64,000 nt of DNA, from contig RSEF01000001.1 of the NCBI GenBank assembly GCA_003993805.1, positions 78,015,123-78,079,122 on the forward strand, given 5' to 3'. The position numbers were made by a program, and so were the translations under genes. The notes under the pieces are model-generated. The model saw nothing but the letters and a program-made list of their open reading frames with translations. It was not told the origin of the DNA and did not search any database. Below are positions 59,863 to 64,000 of the stretch, piece after piece. The DNA comes from Himantopus leucocephalus (Eukaryota; Chordata; Aves; Charadriiformes; Recurvirostridae). Each line of letters begins with the position of its first letter. The first letter of the stretch is position 1.

Positions 59863-62744
59863 CCAAAACCAACATGAACACTAAAGTTCAGACCATATTT
59901 TAACATAAAATCTGAAATACTGTTTAAATGCCAAAAGGAAAGTGTTACCAAAAAATTTAGTATAATGGACCAGAGTCAGTTTTTGTGCTACTCCATTAAA
60001 ACCTACACCCTCTGGTTAGAAAGCACTTTCGCTGTATCAAATGTTACGTGTGTAATTTTGCTGTGATTCACATGTTGCTGCTTCAGAAGATCTCAAACTG
60101 CTGCCTGGTTTCTCTGGGGAACTGCTTCAAAAACAGCAAGAAAGGATCTTTCTTCAGTTAGGAACGCTTCCTGCTAGTTGTAGCTCAGTGAAGGCTTCCC
60201 TGGCATAAGCTGGCTTTTGGTTGGGCTTCTAACTCCAAATCAGCTGTGCCCATCCATCCGACTCCTTTATTCACGCCACTTTTTTGAGGACAGCAGTTCT
60301 CAGTTGTGGAATTTGAGGGTTTTTTTTTTAAAAATCCAGTTGCTCGCTTTATGAAAGGGAAACAATTGTATATAATTTAAGTCACCAGCCACAGTGCCTG
60401 GCAACTAACAGAGAGAAGGTGAAAGGAAACGATCTTCACAAAGCACAAAAACAGTCTTATCTGCTGATTGTCTGCTCAGTTATACATCATTGATACTTCA
60501 TTCAAAAATCCCACAATGCTCATTTGCTGGTCATTTAAAGAGACAATGAGTAAGGTTGTAGGAGTAAGCAGCTCTAAAGTTGCTTACTGTCTTCTATCAA
60601 GTAGCACCCTTGCTACAAGGAACATGCAAGACAGGGATCAAAAGTTATGACGTGGACATATCATAAGAAATACTCCAACATGTGAAAAGTGTCTGTAGAC
60701 TGTTGCCCTACACGGCTTGATGTCCCAGTTGAGGAACAACTCAGAAAGTCAGTGGTGGGCTCATAGGCAAACCTTTTCAGTAGGTCTCTATATAAGCACA
60801 TCATGGACCATTTTTTGCCTTGATTCCTCTTTCACTGCGTATGAATACTGCAGCAATGGTCTCGCTTCTGAAAATAGGTCTGCAGCACAGAACCGGCTTT
60901 GCTGCTGACAGTAATGCATATGTGGTGAGGTATTTAAAGTGCCGTGTGCTGTGCTGTACTGAAGGGAAAGAGGCTTTAACCTCAGCTTTTGTGATGCTAT
61001 TTGATCTGTACAATTGTTTTTATTAGGAAAGCAAGATATTGTATATCATTAAAGGCCGTGAGAGAGTCAATAGCATTATAATGCTCAGATGTGCCGATAA
61101 AAGAGATTTTGCAGGAACCATAGTAAGTTACTTTTAAACTAATCCAGTGAGAAGAGTTGTTTGTTAAGCGTTATTAAATACGGCTTGCAGAACAAAACCT
61201 GATCCTTTAAAATAACACAGAAGTAGCGGAAGGAGAAAAATATTCATTATAAAAGCAGAAAGGTTATCAAGCTTCACTTCACAGATTGAACAGAAAGGAG
61301 ACAAAGTATAAAGAGCAAAATGAGTTTTAAGACATTGAGGTGTTAATCGTTAATAGAAGAGTCCAGTAAAGATAGGTTTTCCATGGTGTTTTACTGCTGC
61401 TCTGCTCTGGTGGCACAAGAAAATTACAAAGCTGGAGACCAAACTGGAAGGTTTCTTGCTACAGTGCCACTCCAAACGCACCCAGAAGGCTTACAGGCAG
61501 TTTAAGTGAGTTACTGAGAAGACACAGAGATGATAAAAAGTATCTAGCAAGATGTTGCCAAGGTATCTCTGCAGAGAAGAGATTCCTGGAAGTAAACAAG
61601 CAGAAGCTTTACAGATACTGAAGCTATCTGTAGACATACGGACCTCCATAGAAAAATAGGTAGATTTATGAAGTTAACTTCTAAAATGTTCCCAAATCAT
61701 GCTGTGAGGTTTTTATACTTGTGTAGATGTAGGTATTTATGTAAGGCAGTGAGAGAGCTAGGCCCTGTGCATTGAAGCAAGCTCGTTATTCCTTGAGGGG
61801 CACTAAACCACTCTCTCACGGTCTGAACCTTTGGTCACTGTTAATCTTAACTGGATTCATATCATGGTTGAATGTCAATAGGCTAAGTGGTCCTGTCGCT
61901 CATTATTAGTCATCTAAAATTAGAGTTTCTTAACACATTGTGTATATATATATTTCACTGGTGGGATGTGAATCATGTTTAGTTACTAGAGCAGCTTCTG
62001 CCTGGCAGTTTGGAGGTGCTTATGAAAGCTGAAGGCAGGCAAGGAGAGGTGCACCCCTGGGCAGGTGGTTATTTTTGAGGAGTAACCATCTGGGAGAAAG
62101 AACTTAAGTGTTGCATGTAAGCAAGATATTGATCAGTAGTAATCACTTGTCCTGTCAACTGGCATTTATCACTGATCTTGTGGTAGGACTGTGGGTGGCA
62201 TTCTGTAGAAGGACTAGATCAGAGGATGTGGGGAGAGGAAACAGGTGCCCCAGCTTTTGAGTGTCTGTTGTCATCCTGCAAGAAATGAAGGCTGGAGGTT
62301 CCTGCCTTCAGCAATTCAGCTGTCTCCAGCTCACAGCTTGAAAGAAGTTGTGTAATGAATGTAGAATGAGGACATTCTGCTCAGTGAGGACTGAGTGCCC
62401 GAAGTGTGATTGTCTGGGACTTAAATTTGTGTGTGAGTTGTTCTTATGTAAGGGTTAAGAGGCAAACCGTGTAGTCAGTGTGAGCCAAGCATCATTGTTT
62501 TAAAAAATCAATTATCTGCAATTATAGGGCCTACTCCAACAGTACCTTTGCAGCGTGCAGAGCCTTCCCAGGTAGCACAGCTATTTTTATTAGCAACCTC
62601 CCCTCCCCCAGCTCTCTATACGGAGCCAAGTTTAGAGTCAGCAAAATGACTTGGAACCAGCACATTTTATCCCCAACAGGCCAACCAACCACAATTAAAA
62701 TGTATTACCATACATTAGGCTTTAAAGGGGTTCCTTTAGTGCAG

Positions 62745-62827
62745 TATATAAAAGGCTGTACGGAGAGACAGAGAGGGAAAGGAGAAGACAAATATTTCAC
62801 ATGGAACGGGTTAAAGTCCTCCCTGAT
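62745..62827 (+). promoter_or_regulatory. TATA-like motif with downstream splice donor
   Basis: A strong TATA-type motif, TATATAAAAGG (62745-62755), is followed by a consensus GTAAGT donor at 62828-62833. Together they could define a short first exon starting near 62775-62785. The orientation is opposite to MGST1. No expressed gene was recognised downstream in the remaining 1.2 kb, and the donor overlaps a possible repeat arm. A chance combination is quite possible. Confidence 0.2.
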
Positions 62828-62860
62828 GTAAGTCCATTGACTTTAGTTGGCTAGGGATGA
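62824..62860. repeat. Possible hairpin-repeat fragment
   Basis: 'gatgtaagtccattgacttt' followed by 'agttggctaggg' resembles the centre and right arm of the palindromic repeats elsewhere in the window. The left arm is unclear. Confidence 0.35.
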
Positions 62861-63265
62861 ATACAGACAATTCAATATTTAACAATCAGCAACTTTTGCT
62901 TAGTTGGCAAGAAAAGGAACGATTTAAGGTCCAGAGCCTTCCCTGTGCTCTTTCTGTCTTCCTGAATCTTCGCTCAGTTGCGGTAGCTCTCTGCTAACAG
63001 GAACGACACTCTGCAGGGTTGGCTGTTTGGTATTTTCTGCTGTGGTGCAAGATTACTCCTCGTGGTTTTATGGCGCAGCAGTAGACTTTAATAGTCACCT
63101 GAGACAATTATTCAGATACTGTATTGTGCAGTTAAGATTGCTTTTGAACAGCTGCAGAAATACTTAGCAGAGACACACTCCCTAAAGCCCAGGGATGGGA
63201 AATGAAAACAAACAAACCACAGCAGCAAGACAAGAGTCTGCCTCTTGCTGTGTCTTTTAGCTTGT

Positions 63266-63283
63266 AAAAAAAAAAAAAAAAAA
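63266..63283 (+). repeat. A18 run
   Basis: Homopolymer A about 28 bases before an ancient repeat fragment that begins 'ttgggacagggacca'. No link between the two is certain. Confidence 0.95.
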
Positions 63284-63310
63284 GAGTTGTGTAAGTGATT
63301 TAAAAGTTAA

Positions 63311-63375
63311 TTGGGACAGGGACCATTTTTCATTTAGTGGTCCATATAGCGTCCAGTAATAATAGGCTACAAATT
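63311..63375 (+). repeat. Ancient amniote repeat 3' end
   Basis: 'ttgggacagggaccattttt' followed by 'gtccatatagcgtccagtaa' and 'taataggctac' matches a remembered amniote repeat tail (tttgggacagggaccatctttttg...tgtacagcgcctagcacaatgggg, ending in taataa). It appears to be the opposite orientation of the family seen at 1735-2010 and 37806-37940. Confidence 0.65.
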
Positions 63376-64000
63376 CATATGCAGTCACTACCCAGACACA
63401 AATCCTCTTTGGGCAGAGTTGTGACCCAGAGTATGGTGCTTTGCCAGGCAATTCTCATTAAAAAGATAAAGAAGTGATAAGATAGGGATGCAATTATTCT
63501 CTCCAGTAGTGATGATGTTCTTTGGTGCAATCCCATTTACAAAGAACATCACAAAATCATATGTTCCTCTGGTAGAAATAGGCAATTTTCTTTCTCATAG
63601 CTTCAGCCTTGCCATTCTGATGAGTAGTATGCCTTAACAAAAATACTATTTCTTTTTTTCCCCCCAAGCCATGATAACCAGTGTTTCTCTGTTACACTCT
63701 GTTGCAACTAATTAATTTCCGGGCCATTGCAATTCTGACTAGTCCTGGTGAAAATCTTTTGGTTGATATAACGCATTGTGGCTTAGCTTGATGCTCTGTG
63801 TTGTTTTAAGTCTCACCGTACAAAGGGATATTCAGCTGCACTGTCTATTTAGCTTGAATAAAGAGGGCTCATAAACACATAAAATTTCATGGAATCTCTT
63901 AATAGCTGTCTGGTCATCAAATCCTGCCTCCAGCTCTGGACTCAGGAGGATCTGGCAGCATAGCAGAAGGAGAGAGGTACTCTTGCTTAGGTTGGCCTCT

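Larger units (their letters stand above)
57121..64000. other. Upstream flank of MGST1, no gene recognised
   Basis: AT-rich sequence with homopolymer A runs (A17 at 59846-59862, A18 at 63266-63283), a polypurine tract and fossil repeats. In human the divergent neighbour of MGST1 is SLC15A5, as I recall, but no peptide-transporter exon was recognised here; it may begin beyond the window or be absent. Confidence 0.65.

Noticed and set aside
57121..64000. SLC15A5 first exon
   Set aside because: Expected divergent from MGST1, but no peptide-transporter-like segment was recognised in the plus-strand frames.

Overview
This window is vertebrate nuclear DNA, most likely from a bird. It is AT-rich and intron-rich, with one short CpG island. 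Two CR1 LINE 3' ends carry the TTCTATGAT-type tail typical of sauropsids, and many strongly decayed amniote repeats are present. The species cannot be read from the sequence.

Only one gene can be supported: a complete MGST1 (microsomal glutathione S-transferase 1) on the minus strand. It has three coding exons at 54276-54151, 52056-51962 and 49508-49262, encoding 155 residues, with consensus GT/AG splice sites. The 3' UTR ends at an AATAAA signal at 48917-48912. The promoter and non-coding first exon most likely lie in the CpG island at about 56100-57120.

Layout: 1-48890 shows no recognisable gene and lies downstream of MGST1. In other amniotes, as I recall, LMO3 lies on this side. It holds an AAGGG microsatellite at the very edge, a GC-richer patch with a candidate unannotated exon (9668-9745), an old L3/CR1 LINE piece (about 17504-17880), two CR1 tails, and many fossil repeats. 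The fossil repeats fall into two types: MIR-like SINE cores, and short self-complementary (hairpin, MITE-like) elements. 48891-57120 is the MGST1 transcription unit and promoter. 57121-64000 is the upstream flank. It holds a 400-base polypurine tract, two hairpin fossils and a TATA-like motif on the plus strand; no exon of a neighbouring gene (SLC15A5 is expected on this side) was recognised.

The most notable protein observation is that this MGST1 contains no cysteine: the position of the single regulatory Cys of mammalian MGST1 is Thr50. I saw no CRISPR array, tRNA, rRNA, operon or microbial system, and no clearly new multi-gene system.
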